Shown in pieces: positions 42,500 to 53,466 of a stretch of 64,000 bases of DNA. The position numbers and the translations under genes were made by a program. Below the pieces are notes generated by a model. That model had not been told where the DNA came from. It ran no database searches and was given only the letters and a program-made list of their open reading frames with translations. Within the stretch, counting starts at the first letter, position 1, and each line of letters starts with the position of its first letter. The DNA comes from Blastocladiella emersonii ATCC 22665. Taxonomy: Eukaryota; Blastocladiomycota; Blastocladiomycetes; Blastocladiales; Blastocladiaceae. Where the stretch lies: contig JANHCV010000010.1 of assembly GCA_025594325.1 (NCBI GenBank), positions 62,001-126,000 on the forward strand, written 5' to 3'.

Positions 42500-43158
42500 G
42501 GCGGTAGCGGTGGCGGTGGCGGCGGCGGCGATGCGGGTAGTGGCGGTCGCGGTCGCGATGGATCAGAGACAGCGAGCGCGCGTCGATGGTGGCGGCGACC
42601 GATGGGCGCGAGACACAGAGGAGGGAAGCAGCGCTTGTCTCAGCCGAGCCCGGGGTGGCTCAGACACGAAGTGGGAGCCAGACGAGCAGGCGCGGCGATT
42701 GAGTTTGCCGATGGCGATGGACCCGCGCGGAGAGGGCGGCGGCGGCGTCGGTTCGGTTCCGGCGACGTCGGTGGCGGCACAGCGCGTGCCGGCGAGCACG
42801 GGTTGCGCGCTCCGGATGGGAGGACGGGGAGGGAAGGTGGGGAGCACGAGGGATCGACCGAGGCCCTCGCGCGGCGAGCTGGGTGTGGGGCGTCGATGTC
42901 GCGGCGGCGGCGTGCAAAGTGGGCCGGTGCAGGCGCGGCCGGCAGTAGCGAATACGTTGCAAGGAGTCGGGTGTGGGTGCGTAGCGGGGCATGGCCGCCG
43001 CGGTCGAGCTGGCCGGCGATGGAGGGTGCGGTGGCGGAGGGCCGGCTGCCGGCTGCGTCCCACGCCGGCGCCGTGGCCGCGGAAGCGCCGCAGCCCGCGG
43101 CCGTTTCGCTTCCATCGGTCGGCCGCGTCGCTCCGCTGCACCACTGGACCCGCCGACC
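42500..43158. promoter_or_regulatory. Divergent promoter region
   Basis: 659 bp between the HSPA12-like gene and the next plus-strand gene. It is very GC-rich; no TATA or other motif is convincing. An in-frame upstream ATG at 42991 could extend the downstream protein. Confidence 0.45.
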
Positions 43159-44268
43159 ATGGAGCGATATTACCACCCGGTGCAGCCGCCCGACCCGCCA
43201 GCCGCGAACGGGGGTCCGCCGGCCGCCGTGGTGACCGCGCCGGCGCCAGGCGTCGCCGAGGACGCCTTTGCCGCGGACCTCGTGGCCGCCGAGCTCGACT
43301 GGACCGACTTTGTGACGCACCCGGCCGCGCCCAAGCTCGTCCATCGCGTGCGCCGCCATGATCCCGTGTCGGCCCCGCGTCAGTCCAAGGCATCGTCGTC
43401 GGCCTCGTCGCGCCGCGCGGGAACCCAGCGGAGCCATCGCTCGGCCCCGCCATCGTCTGCCGCGGCTGGCACGTCGAGTGCGTCGCGGCGGACCCACGCT
43501 GGCGTCGGTGATGTCGATGCGCTCGCCACCTCGCTCGCGTCCGCCCGCCTCGACGCTGCTGCTGTCGGACAGGCCGACGCCATCGACCCGGCCCTCGACA
43601 TGACCTCGCCCTCCTTTGATCCCGCGCGCGCCCTGGCCACGCCGACCGCGTCGCTCCCGCCCGACTTCTTCCCTGTCCGCAAGTTCCCGCTGTTCGACAA
43701 CCTCGCCCAGTTCACGAGCCTCGTGTGGAACCCTTCCTCCTCCTCTTCCCCTTCAACCGCACCCCCGCCTACGCCGGCCGCGGGCCCGTCGTCATACAGC
43801 ATGGACCTCGCCTGGCTCGCCGCCTCGGCCGCGTCCGCCGACTCGCCGACCGCCGCCGTGCGCGCGTGGCACGTGTGGCTGCGGCACGCGCACCGCGTGC
43901 ACGTCGGCTGGCACACGGACCGCCTGCGCCGGATCACGGCGCGCGCCGAGGCCGCGGCGGCCGACCGCGACACGGCGGCGCGCGAGGCACGGAAGGTCGC
44001 GGTCCTCAAGGCGCGCGAGGCGGCGCTCGCGCTCGGCCGCGCCGTCGAGTACTGGGACTGGGCCGGCCGCGAGTTCCCCGACTGGGCTGCCGCGCAGCCC
44101 AACAACCCGGCGCAGATCGCGGCGCACGCCGAGACGCTCGACGCGTGGACGGCCGAGGCCGCGGCGGCGGCCGCGGCGGCGGCCACCGCGTCGGCGCAGA
44201 AGAAGGCGGCCGTCGCGATTCCCTGGTCTCGCCGCGCGCGCGTGTCGCGGACTGGCGTAAAGTCGTAG
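43159..44268 (+). CDS. Uncharacterised Ala-rich protein with predicted helical region
   Basis: 369 residues from an ATG in good context (gaccATGg); an upstream in-frame ATG would add 56 Arg/Gly-rich residues. The N-terminal half is disordered (Pro/Ser/Ala). A conserved-looking core follows: LPPDFFPVRKFPLFDNLAQF, a Ser/Pro linker, then an Ala/Arg-rich helical stretch with aromatic residues (WHVWLRHAHRVHVGWHTDRL, EYWDWAGREFPDW). The C-terminus has an Ala run and a basic end. I do not recognise a domain. It is convergent with PRP17 (105 bp between stops). The aromatic-rich helices make a real protein likely despite the biased composition. Confidence 0.6.
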   Translation: MERYYHPVQPPDPPAANGGPPAAVVTAPAPGVAEDAFAADLVAAELDWTDFVTHPAAPKLVHRVRRHDPVSAPRQSKASSSASSRRAGTQRSHRSAPPSSAAAGTSSASRRTHAGVGDVDALATSLASARLDAAAVGQADAIDPALDMTSPSFDPARALATPTASLPPDFFPVRKFPLFDNLAQFTSLVWNPSSSSSPSTAPPPTPAAGPSSYSMDLAWLAASAASADSPTAAVRAWHVWLRHAHRVHVGWHTDRLRRITARAEAAAADRDTAAREARKVAVLKAREAALALGRAVEYWDWAGREFPDWAAAQPNNPAQIAAHAETLDAWTAEAAAAAAAAATASAQKKAAVAIPWSRRARVSRTGVKS

Positions 44269-44373
44269 CAGATGTCGACGGAGAGACCCTCACTCACTCA
44301 AAGCAGCCATTCTCATGGCTATTACCAACCGAACATGATCCATTCTCTTGCACGCGCGCGTCCGAAACCCGCC

Positions 44374-46318
44374 TCAGTCCCACAACTTGATGGTCCCGTC
44401 CCACGAGCACGTCAGCACCTTGCTCGTCTCGTGCGGGTGCCACACGCAGCTCATGACCACCTTGTCGTGCGCCTTGAACTTCCTACAGAGCAGCGAGCGG
44501 GCACACGGTGAGCGATCATCACGGCACGCAGAGTCAGAGCGTGAGACAACGTACTTGACCAGCTTGCTCGTCTTGAAATCCCAAAAGTTCATGCTGCCCG
44601 TCGAGTCGCCGCTCATCAGGTACTGGCCGTCGGCCGAGAACCCGACCTGGCACGCGTACCCGGCCACGAGGTGCCCGCGGAACACCTTCTTGCGGTTGAG
44701 CCGGAACTTGTCCGTGGCCGCGTACAGGTACACCTGGTTGTCGAGCGACTGGCACGCGAGCCACTTCTCTACGGGTGCGACGAGGAGGTCAGTGACTTCA
44801 CGCACACTCGCAGCGAGACCAAAACGAACGTACTGTTGGGCGACAGCGTGACGGCGGGCATGCTGTGCATGTCGGGCTCGGCGACGTACTTGATGACGAC
44901 GGGCACGTCAAACTCCCACGCGCGCAGCGACTTGTCGTCGGAAGTGGTGACGAAGCGGCGGTTGTGGTCGACAAAGGTGATGGTGTTGACGGGGCCGAGG
45001 TGCTGGTCGTACTCCTGGATGACCTCGCCCGAGCGCGCGTCGTACTGGACCACCTTCTTGTCCTGCTGGCCGGCGAGGAAGATGTGCTGCTTCTCCGGGT
45101 GGAACTGCACGCACAGCGGGACCTTGCCCGTGGTGAAGGTCGAGATGCACTTGCCCGTCTCCGTGTCCCACAGCTTGCAGAACTTGTCGAACGACGCCGA
45201 CAGGAACTGGCGGCCGTCGTTGTTGAAGGTCACGTCGCGCACCGCCTTGTTGTGGCCGAGGAAGGTGCGCAGCACGCGGCGGTCGTTGTACACGTCCCAC
45301 AGCTTGACCTTGCCGTCCATGCTCGCCGACAGCACCAGGTGGCCCGTGCCCGGCAGCAGCCGGATCGCGTTGACCCCCGCCGTGTGCCCGCGGTACGTGT
45401 GGATGCACCGCTTGGGCAGGAACGCCGTGGGCGGGTCGCGGTTCGGCGACAGGTCGACGCCGTCCACCGTCGGTGGGTGCATGTACGTGCGGCCCTGGTA
45501 GTCGGTCTCGGTGCCCGGCTTGCCGTGGAAGATGGACCGCTCCGCGCCGGGCGTGATGAGCCGCGACTTGGGGTTGGCCGACGGCACCAGCGCCGTCGCA
45601 GAGTCGTCAACGGTCCAGTCGCCCGCCACGGCCGAAGGATCGTCCTCGTCGTCGCCGCCGTACCGCATCGCGGCCTCGACGTCGAGCTCCTCGTCCTCCC
45701 CCTCGGCCCCGTCGCCGCGCGGTCGCAGCGTCATGTCGTCGTCGTCCACGAACCCGGCCCACGGGCCCTGGTACGCGTCGTCGCCCTCGACGGCCGCGAC
45801 GTTGCCCGCGGCCTTGCGCTTGCGCTTCACGGTGCGCCGTGTCGCGGCATCCTCGTCGTCGTCGATGAAGTGCAGCCCGCTCGCCGTCGCCTTGCCCGCA
45901 TTCGCCTTCCCGCGCACGGCCGCGTTGTTGAACCGGCGCAGCTGCGTGTTGAAGTCGGTGGCGCCGATGGCGAACAGCTCGGCGTTCCCAATGCGGCCGT
46001 TCTGCACGTCAATCGACTCGGCGAGCGGGTTCGCAGGCCCGACGACGGGCAGCGCGAGCGCATCGTACGGCACGTTGTGCGTGATCTCGCGCGACGTCTG
46101 GTCCTGCAGGTTGTACAGCGCTACAGAGGACTGGGAGTGGATGTGGGTGAGCTCAAGGGATCGCCGAAGCCGGGCGGGGGTGAGCGCGAGACGGAACTCA
46201 CCTCGATGCCGACGTCGGGCGCGGACGAGACGGCGGCGAGCTTGATCTTCTTGTTGCTGGGAGTCTCGACGTCCGAGCCCTCCGAGTCAGATGCATAGTG
46301 CGCGAGAAGCGACGACAT
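44374..46318 (-). CDS. PRP17: Pre-mRNA splicing factor PRP17/CDC40 (WD40)
   Basis: 578 residues in four exons: 46318-46202, 46130-44834, 44768-44555 and 44482-44374. Introns are 71, 65 and 72 bp; the first has a textbook GTGAGT donor, the other two start GTACGT. An acidic/basic N-terminal half (FVDDDDMTLRPRG, RTYMHPPTVDGVDL) precedes seven WD40 repeats, for example CIHTYRGHTAGVNAIRLLP, LSASMDGKVKLWD and FRGHLVAGYACQVGFS, ending TCSWDGTIKLWD at the stop. The length matches human CDC40 (579). Prp17 joins the spliceosome for the second transesterification step and is needed for 3' splice-site use. Acceptor choice in intron 1 (CCCAG at 46131) is fixed by reading frame. Confidence 0.96.
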
Positions 46319-46457
46319 GGCAGTGCGTATGAATCACGTGTGGGGAGCGGCGACTGCTTCGCGGCGGCCGCGCCGAGTTGAGGCACGTTGACCGCGGCCT
46401 CAGCGGGTCGCGAGAGGGGCACAGCAGCAGCAGCGAGATCAGTGGGGGTCCCATTTC

Positions 46458-46465
46458 ATATATAA
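46458..46465 (-). promoter_or_regulatory. Possible TATA element of PRP17
   Basis: An atatataa run (ttatatat on the minus strand) in GC-rich DNA about 140 bp upstream of the PRP17 start. It lies between two minus-strand genes and could equally be part of the upstream gene's 3' flank. Confidence 0.35.
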
Positions 46466-46571
46466 CATCGAGGGGGAAGTAAGCAGCAGAGGGGGGTGGA
46501 TGGGGAGAAATCAAGACCAACAGGGGGGGAGCAGGGCTCGGCACGGACGTGTCGACGACGACGTGGCCGAC

Positions 46572-46781
46572 TTACTGCGACCGGACCGTCTTGGGGTGGC
46601 CGTAGTACTCGTGCAGCTCCTTCTGCTTGGCGTTGGAGTAGCGCCACAGCAGCGACACGGTGATGACGAGGCCGCCGGCCGCGACCAGCGTGTTGTTGGC
46701 CCAGTTCTTGGGCTGGCTCCACCAGCCGCCGGTCGGCGAGTACACCCAGCGCGGGTACGGGGTACGGGGAGTGGCGCCCAT
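46572..46781 (-). CDS. Small single-pass membrane protein (probable mitochondrial type)
   Basis: 69 residues: PRWVYSPTGGWWSQPKNW, a hydrophobic helix (NTLVAAGGLVITVSLLWRYS), then a charged tail (NAKQKELHEYYG). The shape and the SPTGGWW motif resemble small conserved fungal inner-membrane proteins such as accessory subunits of respiratory complexes, but I cannot name it. The stop TAA overlaps a perfect GTAAGT, so a spliced C-terminal extension is conceivable; no good acceptor is evident nearby. The family-like conservation of the whole short frame makes it a real gene. Confidence 0.75.
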   Translation of the reverse strand: MGATPRTPYPRWVYSPTGGWWSQPKNWANNTLVAAGGLVITVSLLWRYSNAKQKELHEYYGHPKTVRSQ

Positions 46782-47278
46782 GGTTACGTGATGGTTGAGG
46801 TGGATCGAGGAGGGCTAGACGCGGTTGTTGCGGGAGGGAGTGCCCAGAGCGTTAGTTGATGGGCCTGGGCGGGGCGGCAGCAGCCGCGGGTCGTGCATGC
46901 GCCCGGCCACACGCATGTCCATGGTGAGGGTCGTGGATCGATGAGGAGAGGTCCATGGTCCTGCCTCGGCGCGCAGAGAGGCTATTTCACATCGTCGATC
47001 CGCAGGACGCGGTGCATGGCTTCATGGCGTGGCCGGGCGCGGCGAGTCGTTGCATCATGTGTATACCTCGCCAGAGGAGTCGCTGAGGTCGGTCGGGGTC
47101 CCGCTGTCGTGGTGGAGCGCAGCGGCAGCAAAACGCTCGGCCGATGGAGATTGAAGCGCAGCCGATGCTCATGTGATGCCGAGTGACGCCCCTCCGCCAC
47201 TTTGCCGCGCGCGACGTTGATCCCTCCATGCTCTCTCAACCGCTGCATGGAGGCGAACCACACGTAGCACACGATACC
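46782..47278. promoter_or_regulatory. Divergent promoter region
   Basis: 497 bp between the small membrane protein gene (-) and the twin-CX9C gene (+). No TATA box is convincing. Confidence 0.45.
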
Positions 47279-47927
47279 ATGACAACCAGCAACGAATCTG
47301 GATCCGCGAGCGCCGGCGGGTGGTCGTTCCGCGCGCCCAAGCCGTCCAAGGTGGAGCGCACCGAGCCGCTGCCCGAGCCGGCCGCGGTCCCCCAGGCGGA
47401 CCCCACGCTGCTCAGCGACCCCGCGGCCGCGCCCGCCGCCGCGCCCGTGACGGACGTGACCAACGCGAGCGTCAAGCAGGTGCACGCGGCCATCTCCGAG
47501 GAGCTGCGCCGCGCGTACGAGCCGTCGCGGGTGCCCGAGATGCGCGACGTGATCATGACCGCGTGCGCCGAGTTCCAGAGCGACATGCTCGAGTGCATCC
47601 ACCGCGGGTCGTTTGTCGAGCGCGCCTCGCTGTGCCAGGCCCAGTCGGTCAAGTTCTGGAAGTGTGCCCAGGACTACAAGGTAACGAGCGGTTGCTGCTG
47701 CCCTCGATGATTGTGCGGTGCTGACGTGATTGTCCCCTCCCCTTGTGTAGTACGTGCTCAAGAAGATGGGCTACCCGCGCAAGGCCGTCACGGACGAGCA
47801 GCGCGTCGTCATGGTGCGCGAGGCCAACTCCATTGTTAAGAAGGCATGGGAGATGGAGGGCGAGACCGAGGTCCTGAACAAGTTCTTCCCCGTCCGCGTC
47901 GCTGTGCCAAAAGACCCTCCCTCGTGA
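47279..47927 (+). CDS. Twin CX9C (CHCH-domain) protein, probable mitochondrial intermembrane space
   Basis: 192 residues in two exons (47279-47680 and 47751-47927) with a 70-bp intron (GTAACG donor, TAG acceptor). In-frame ATGs at 47183 and 47228 could extend the N-terminus, but MTTSNESG at 47279 is preferred. A Pro/Ala-rich N-terminus precedes two exact C-x9-C helices: CAEFQSDMLEC and CQAQSVKFWKC, separated by HRGSFVERASL. Such proteins are usually imported into the intermembrane space by the Mia40 disulfide relay and act in respiratory-chain assembly or structure. After splicing the chain continues YVLKKMGYPRKAVTDEQR. The specific family member is not recognised. Confidence 0.82.
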
Positions 47928-49502
47928 ATAATTGCCTAGAAACCTTGTATACAATAGTTTTAATCTCAGCCGTTTGGGAGCGAGTTGAACAAGTGACAGA
48001 ACAAGTGAGAGCGCGAGGCGCGTCGCAACAGGTCACTTGATCCCACGCCACTCGAAAATGCAATGCTCACTCCACACGCCGCGAAATAAAGGTTGCTCAA
48101 GGCCGCCTTCGCCATGTCCCCAACCCCCATCGTGCCAGAACTGCTATCCGAGACATACACGCCGACGCCCCGTGCGTCCCCGACTTTCACGCTCCGCCTC
48201 CTCGCGGGTCGCGAGCGCGCTGGTCGATCCATGCTCGGGGGAAAGTCCTCGGACCCTACCACTCTTTGGCAAGCTGTGCGCGTCGTGTGCGTCAAGTTCG
48301 ACCTTCCCTGTACCTCGGTACCTCCCGCCGTCCTCTGCCCGCCACGGGCCCGCTGTGTACTCTGGCCTCGCGCAACCGCTCCGCCGTGTCCTGCCCCGTT
48401 CCACACCAGCCCTCGCTCTCCGAAGATACGAGGCGAGCGAGGGTGGCGCGGGCGCAGGCGCGGCGGTGTCGGCGGCGCTTGGTCGGGCAGCGGTGTGCGC
48501 TCGCGCTTCTCCCGTGGAGGCTGTCGAGGGTCGCGTGCGGGGGAGCGGAGTCGTTCCAGTCGTCATCTCGCTTCTCAGTCACAGGTATGCAGTTGCCCGC
48601 CGTGCGCGATCCTTGCGGTCGCGGGCGGCGGGTTCCACGACGAGGCTCACTCGGCACGCATGGGGTCCCCCTCCTTCCACACACTTGCTACTCTTATGTG
48701 TCCGAGCGCGGCTGACGATGATGCTTAAAGGAATTTCTTCACCTGAAAGAAAATGAAGATCAAAATATTGAGCTTTTTAACCCTGAGTTCGTCGCGCAAA
48801 ACACTTCCTGGCGCTCGCCCGCCATATGTTGCTACTTTTATGACGAGGACCGGGTGCCTCGCCCCTTAAGCAGTTGATCTACGGGTTGATGGTCGAGCGT
48901 TTCCGCGCTGCAAACTGCATCGTTCGAGACGTTGGGTCGACGAGCCTGACCAAGTTGACGTCACCGTGCGCGCCGTTGGCGAAACGCTTGGCTGGATGAT
49001 CTGGCACCGTCGCACAGGAGCCGGTGCTGGACGACGCGTACCCAGCATCAGCGCCAGGATCTGAGCGATGCGCGGCCGCCGGCTAGCACTCGAACAAAGC
49101 AAGTTTGGGCGGGTCGGTGAGGCGCATCATGCGCCTGCCGCAAGTCGCCTTCTGCTGTCCGTGTGTTGCTCCTCACCAGCTCCTTCTCCCATGACCCAAC
49201 GTAACAAATGAAGTTGAAGACTATATGCAACGAGCACACCATGCAACCATGGACTCGCGACGCGGCGAACTGCGATGGCCAACACTGACTGCGGCGCTTT
49301 GAGTTGGTGCGCCGGCCATGAGCATGCGATCTGAACGGCAGGCCCGTCAACCACCAGCAGTCTCCCAAACGATCCTTGATGAGGGGCAGTTGTTGGTTTC
49401 CATCGGGTGGCCTCAGGTTCACAGCCGCTGCGGCACGGGCGAGCATACAGACTTGGCATCGCTTCTTCTCAGCTCTCCCTCCCACTTTGTGAATCGTGAA
49501 CA
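47928..49502. other. Intergenic region with AT-rich patch
   Basis: About 1.6 kb with no supportable gene. It includes a compositionally distinct AT-rich patch at about 48724-48790 (for example gaaaatgaagatcaaaatat) in a GC-rich setting. Confidence 0.5.
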
Positions 49503-50957
49503 ATGAAGCCAATGGATCTTGAACTTCCCAAACTACCGGACACGGTCGTCGATCATGTGTTGTGCTTTGCCGTTCGGACGCACGACCCCGATGACTTTGA
49601 CACAATGCGGCAGTACAGTCACGTTTTGCCTCGCGACCGCGCTCCGTGCATCCACCGCGCGATCCAGCAGCACGCCACGTCCATCTCCATGGACGAGGCC
49701 AGCGCGACGGGGCGCCTCAACGTCCTTGACGCCTGGCGCCGGTCCGGTCGGCCGCTCGAGTACTCGACCCGCGCGATCACGGATGCGGCGAGCACTTACG
49801 AGACGCTTGATTGGTGGCGCCAGTCCGGCCTTCCGTTGCCCAAGTGCGAGGTCAGGTACAAGGTCCAGGTGCACTTTAACGGCGTGTGCACCGAGGGTCG
49901 ATACCAGCAATTTGTACGTTTTCGCTGCAGCTGGCGCGATGGTTTTCTGACCGCGAGACTGCTTCAAACTTAGGATTCGAACGCGGGGCGAAGCCGCCTG
50001 GCGACGCCTATCTCCTTTCGCTTCTCCCCGACGTGCGTGACGGAACAATGGACTCAGTTTGCTGCACCGCTATGCGCATCACCGAGCTCGGCGCGTCGGC
50101 ACTCACGGACGCCATGGTCGCACCAGGTGCCAACGTTACTTCTCTTGATTTACGGTGCTGCGACCTCACGTTTGCCACGCTGCGGGCGCTTCGCCTGCCC
50201 GACTCGGTCACCGAACTCGAGCTGATGAATAACTGGATCGGCGTGGGTGCCTCCAGCGCGATCGACGGTCCTTTGCCGTTTCCTTCTCGGCTCGAACTTC
50301 TCTGTCTCAAAGGGAACAGCCTTGGCAGTTTGTTGGACGCGACAGCCTTGTTTGGTTTCGTGCCGCCAACGCTCCTCACGCTCCGGCTCATCGACGTCCC
50401 AATCTCCAATCTCGCTTGACTTGACTCGTGCGCTTGCCCAAAACTTCCCGCCCGTGCTCGAACAACTGGCGCTTGTTCGCTGCTGGTTCGGCACGGAAAG
50501 TTTGGCCACCCTTGCTCCGCAATTTGCAGCATGCCTCAAAAGCCTGATGATCCAGAGCAACGATATCACGACGGACGGAGCAGTCCTTCTCGCCGACCAT
50601 CTGCCGCCGCATCTCGAAGAGCTTGCCCTCAGTTGCAACCCAATTTTTGATCAAGGTCTTGTTGCGCTGTCGGACCGCCTGCCGCCCACACTGCTCACGC
50701 TGTGGCTGCACGACATCGAGGCGACCGACTCGGGCATCATGTACCTGATGGAGCGCATTCCGCCAAAGCTCGAGAGCCTGAGTTTGGGCGGTGCAACTCT
50801 GAGCCGTGCGGGACTCGAGTCCATGTTCGCAAACATTCCGTCGAGCTTGACGTGGCCCTCCCTTGCAGATGCAGCAGATCCCGAGACGCGCCTTCTACCC
50901 GACGTGTCCGAGTTCCTTCCCAACGTGCATGACGGCCTTCAAGTGGACATGGATTGA
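49503..50957 (+). pseudogene. Ankyrin-like / leucine-rich-repeat gene disrupted by frame changes
   Basis: Segment 1 (49503-49913) opens with an F-box-like LPDTVVDHVLCFAVR and two repeat units typical of blastocladialean ankyrin-like proteins (GRLNVLDAWRRSGRPLEYS, ETLDWWRQSGLPL). A good 60-bp intron follows (49914-49973, GTACGT to TTAG). After it, LRR sequence lies in a different frame (about 49976-50419: SLDLRCCDLTFATLRALRLP, VTELELMNNWIG) up to a TGA, then LRRs resume in the original frame (about 50410-50957: LEQLALVRCWFG, LKSLMIQSNDITTDGA, LEELALSCNPI). Two indels, or sequencing errors, would explain this; alternatively there are two adjacent genes, the second also broken. A role in protein binding is all that can be inferred. 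Confidence 0.5.
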
Positions 50958-51767
50958 ACTCAGGGGAAGCGATTTTCAGTCGCTAATATACTTGCAAGGT
51001 TTTCCCGAAGCGCAGCGCATGCTACCGAGGCCGCAGCTTGGAGCTGCGTGAGGCCCAAGACCCTCGCCGCGACGCGTACGTTGAGACGCGTTTCGATATC
51101 ATATGACGGATCGGAGACATTTGGAGACACGGACTTTCACGTCGCACCACGTGCCCTGACCCTCTTGAACGCGTAGAACTGGAGTGGAAGGCGCATCACA
51201 GGTACTATGCGTGTCGTCGATGCAAGTAAAGCGCTCGTCGCGGCGGCGGGGCGAAGCCGCATCGTTCGTCCACGGTCCTTCCAAACTCCAGCTAAATATG
51301 AACATGCACTTCCACGGGAAAAACCCCTGTGACTAGATGTTTCATGATTCGAGGGCATGAACCCATGACGTGCCGACCCCAGAACGCGTCCTAAAAAGGG
51401 ATCGGCAGGGGCTGCCCCTGAACTTCGCGCTCTTTGATGGCCCCTTTGATGGCGGATCGGCGCGACCTCTCCCGCTTCAAAGGAACCACAGCCTCTTTCA
51501 GCACTCCCTGCGTTGCGGAGTCGGTCCTTCGTGACCAGGACTCGCATGAAAATCCGTCAAAGAGAAACGCCCCTTCCAGGCGACGGCGTGGGCAGGGGCG
51601 CCGTCCGCGCGCTTGGACGTGTCGCGGACCTCAGAATTCAGTGATATTGGTCGTGATAGCCCTCGGATGCTGCAGTATAAAGCGAGTCGTGGTGAGGATG
51701 GTCATCGGCGCGCTCTCAATGATCATCTTAGACTCCCATCAACCCGCGAACCTGATCCGACCACATC
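50958..51767. other. Intergenic region upstream of UbiA gene
   Basis: 810 bp without a supportable gene. It ends in the promoter of the prenyltransferase gene. Confidence 0.5.
51676..51682 (+). promoter_or_regulatory. TATA box of UbiA gene
   Basis: gcagTATAAAGcg lies 92 bp upstream of the ATG at 51768, closely matching the TATAAAG in front of the forkhead gene. Confidence 0.55.
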
Positions 51768-53363
51768 ATGTCGCTCGCACCCTCATCCAGCTATGATCCG
51801 ACCGACCCGTTCGACGACGCGAGCACCAACACGGGTCTGCGCGGCCGCATGTTCATGCGCCGCCGGTCGACGCTGACGGCCGACAAGCTGGTCCAGTTCA
51901 CGCGGACCAAGACCGCGGCCGGGCGCCGGCGTAGCAGCAGCGCCAGCAACGCGGCCGCCATGGCCGCCGCGGCGGCAGCGGCCGCTGCCGCGTGGGGTCC
52001 GGCGACGTCGGCCCGCGGCCTCGTGCAGCGCGCGCAGTGGCTCGTGCGCGTCCTGTGGCTCTTCACCAAGACGGACATCCACAACCTCGTCCTGCCCGGC
52101 TGCACCATGAACCTCGTCGTCCACTCGCTGTACCCGGTCGCGTCGGCGGCAACCGTGGCGGCGAGCGTGGCCAAGTCGTTCCTGTGGGGCTACCTCGGGC
52201 TGCTCGTCATCGACGTGACGAACCAGCTCATGGGCCAGGCCGAGGACCGCATGAACAAGCCGTTCCGGCCCATTGTCGCCGGCCACATTTCAGTGTCCGC
52301 GGCCATGCGCCTCGCCGTCCTCAGCACCATGGCCTTCATCACCGTCGCGCACTTCCTCGGCGTCCCGCTGTGCGCGCTCTCGTTCGCCGCGGCCACGGCC
52401 ACGTACAACTTTACGGGCGCGGACCGCCACTGGCTCGGCAAGAACCTGTGCAACGCGTGGGGCTACGGGTGCTTCTTCGCCGCCGGCGCGTGGATCGCGG
52501 TCGCCGACGTCGCCGCCGTCGCTGGAACGACCGTCCCGGCGACTACCGGGTACGGCGTGGTCCCCGCGCTGGTCGCGCTGCACGCCGCCACGATCCTCGC
52601 CACCATCACGATCCAGGACCTGCGCGACGTCGACGGCGACCTGCACAGCCGCCGGACGACGCAAAACCTCGCGTGGGGCGAGTGGCGCTCTCGCGTCGTG
52701 ATCGCCGCCGGCATGTTCATCGCGACGGCCGTCGGTGCGACGCGCGTGTGGCCGACGCTCGGGACCGCGGCGCTCCAGCTCGTCAGTGCCTCGACCGTCG
52801 ACCCGATCCTCGCCGCGGCCGCGGCGCCCGTTGTGTGGACCCCGCTCCGCTCGGCATACTACGTCGTGCTCTCGGCGCTCGTCGCCGTCGTCGGGTACCG
52901 CATCCTGCGCGACACGCCGTCGTACGACGTGGTCGCGGACCCCGACGCGCTCGACGTGTACGCCGTGGTCGCCGACGACGACCCGCTCATGGTGTCGCAG
53001 TGGACGGACCTCGAGGCCGCGGCCAAGCGGCTCGGGATCACGGACGCGCCGCCGGCGACGCCGTCAGTGGCCGTGAACGAGGCCAAGCCGGCCGCGGACC
53101 CGCTCAACGACTCGGGCGTCGGGTCGTACGACATCACGTCGCCGAGGACGTCGTATGACGCGTCGTCGCTCGCTGCGCTGTCCGACATCCCGAGCTCGAC
53201 GGGCGAGAGCAACGAGGGGCTCAACATGGAGAACGCGGCGCTCGAGGCGATCCGCGGCCCGCTCGTGCGCAAGCTCAAGCGCGCCCAGTACGAGCGCGAC
53301 GATGTGTCGTTCAAGCTCTACATTGCGTGGCTGTACCTGTACATTTTCACGGCCGTGCTGTAG
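51768..53363 (+). CDS. UbiA-superfamily membrane prenyltransferase/terpene cyclase-like protein
   Basis: Single exon, 531 residues. A basic, Ser/Ala-rich N-terminus precedes about eight hydrophobic segments. The first Asp-rich region NQLMGQAEDRMNKPFRPI (about 151-167) and the second QDLRDVDGD (about 283-291) are the Mg-diphosphate binding motifs of UbiA enzymes; NKPFRP is typical. Family members transfer prenyl groups to aromatic acceptors or cyclise terpenes in membranes. This version resembles the fungal UbiA group that includes Fma-type terpene cyclases rather than COQ2 or COX10. The C-terminal 130 residues are acidic and disordered, then end in a further hydrophobic helix (LYIAWLYLYIFTAVL). 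The substrate is unknown. It is convergent with UNG1 (103 bp). Confidence 0.88.
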   Translation: MSLAPSSSYDPTDPFDDASTNTGLRGRMFMRRRSTLTADKLVQFTRTKTAAGRRRSSSASNAAAMAAAAAAAAAAWGPATSARGLVQRAQWLVRVLWLFTKTDIHNLVLPGCTMNLVVHSLYPVASAATVAASVAKSFLWGYLGLLVIDVTNQLMGQAEDRMNKPFRPIVAGHISVSAAMRLAVLSTMAFITVAHFLGVPLCALSFAAATATYNFTGADRHWLGKNLCNAWGYGCFFAAGAWIAVADVAAVAGTTVPATTGYGVVPALVALHAATILATITIQDLRDVDGDLHSRRTTQNLAWGEWRSRVVIAAGMFIATAVGATRVWPTLGTAALQLVSASTVDPILAAAAAPVVWTPLRSAYYVVLSALVAVVGYRILRDTPSYDVVADPDALDVYAVVADDDPLMVSQWTDLEAAAKRLGITDAPPATPSVAVNEAKPAADPLNDSGVGSYDITSPRTSYDASSLAALSDIPSSTGESNEGLNMENAALEAIRGPLVRKLKRAQYERDDVSFKLYIAWLYLYIFTAVL

Positions 53364-53466
53364 ACGCGCTGCCGGTGACGTACGGGTGAATACCAGTTGG
53401 ATGTTGGCGCAAGAGCCCTAGTTATTCGAAACCAAATACACAAAAATCGGTCTATAAACACGTCGC

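Noticed and set aside
48093-48728. 211-codon plus-strand open frame
   Set aside because: Starts plausibly but turns into Arg/Gly/Ser sequence overlapping three other open frames; no homolog-like sequence.
50940-51020. Hairpin gcga-ttttcag-tcgc resembling a tRNA anticodon arm
   Set aside because: No matching D arm, T arm or acceptor stem; only a single short hairpin.
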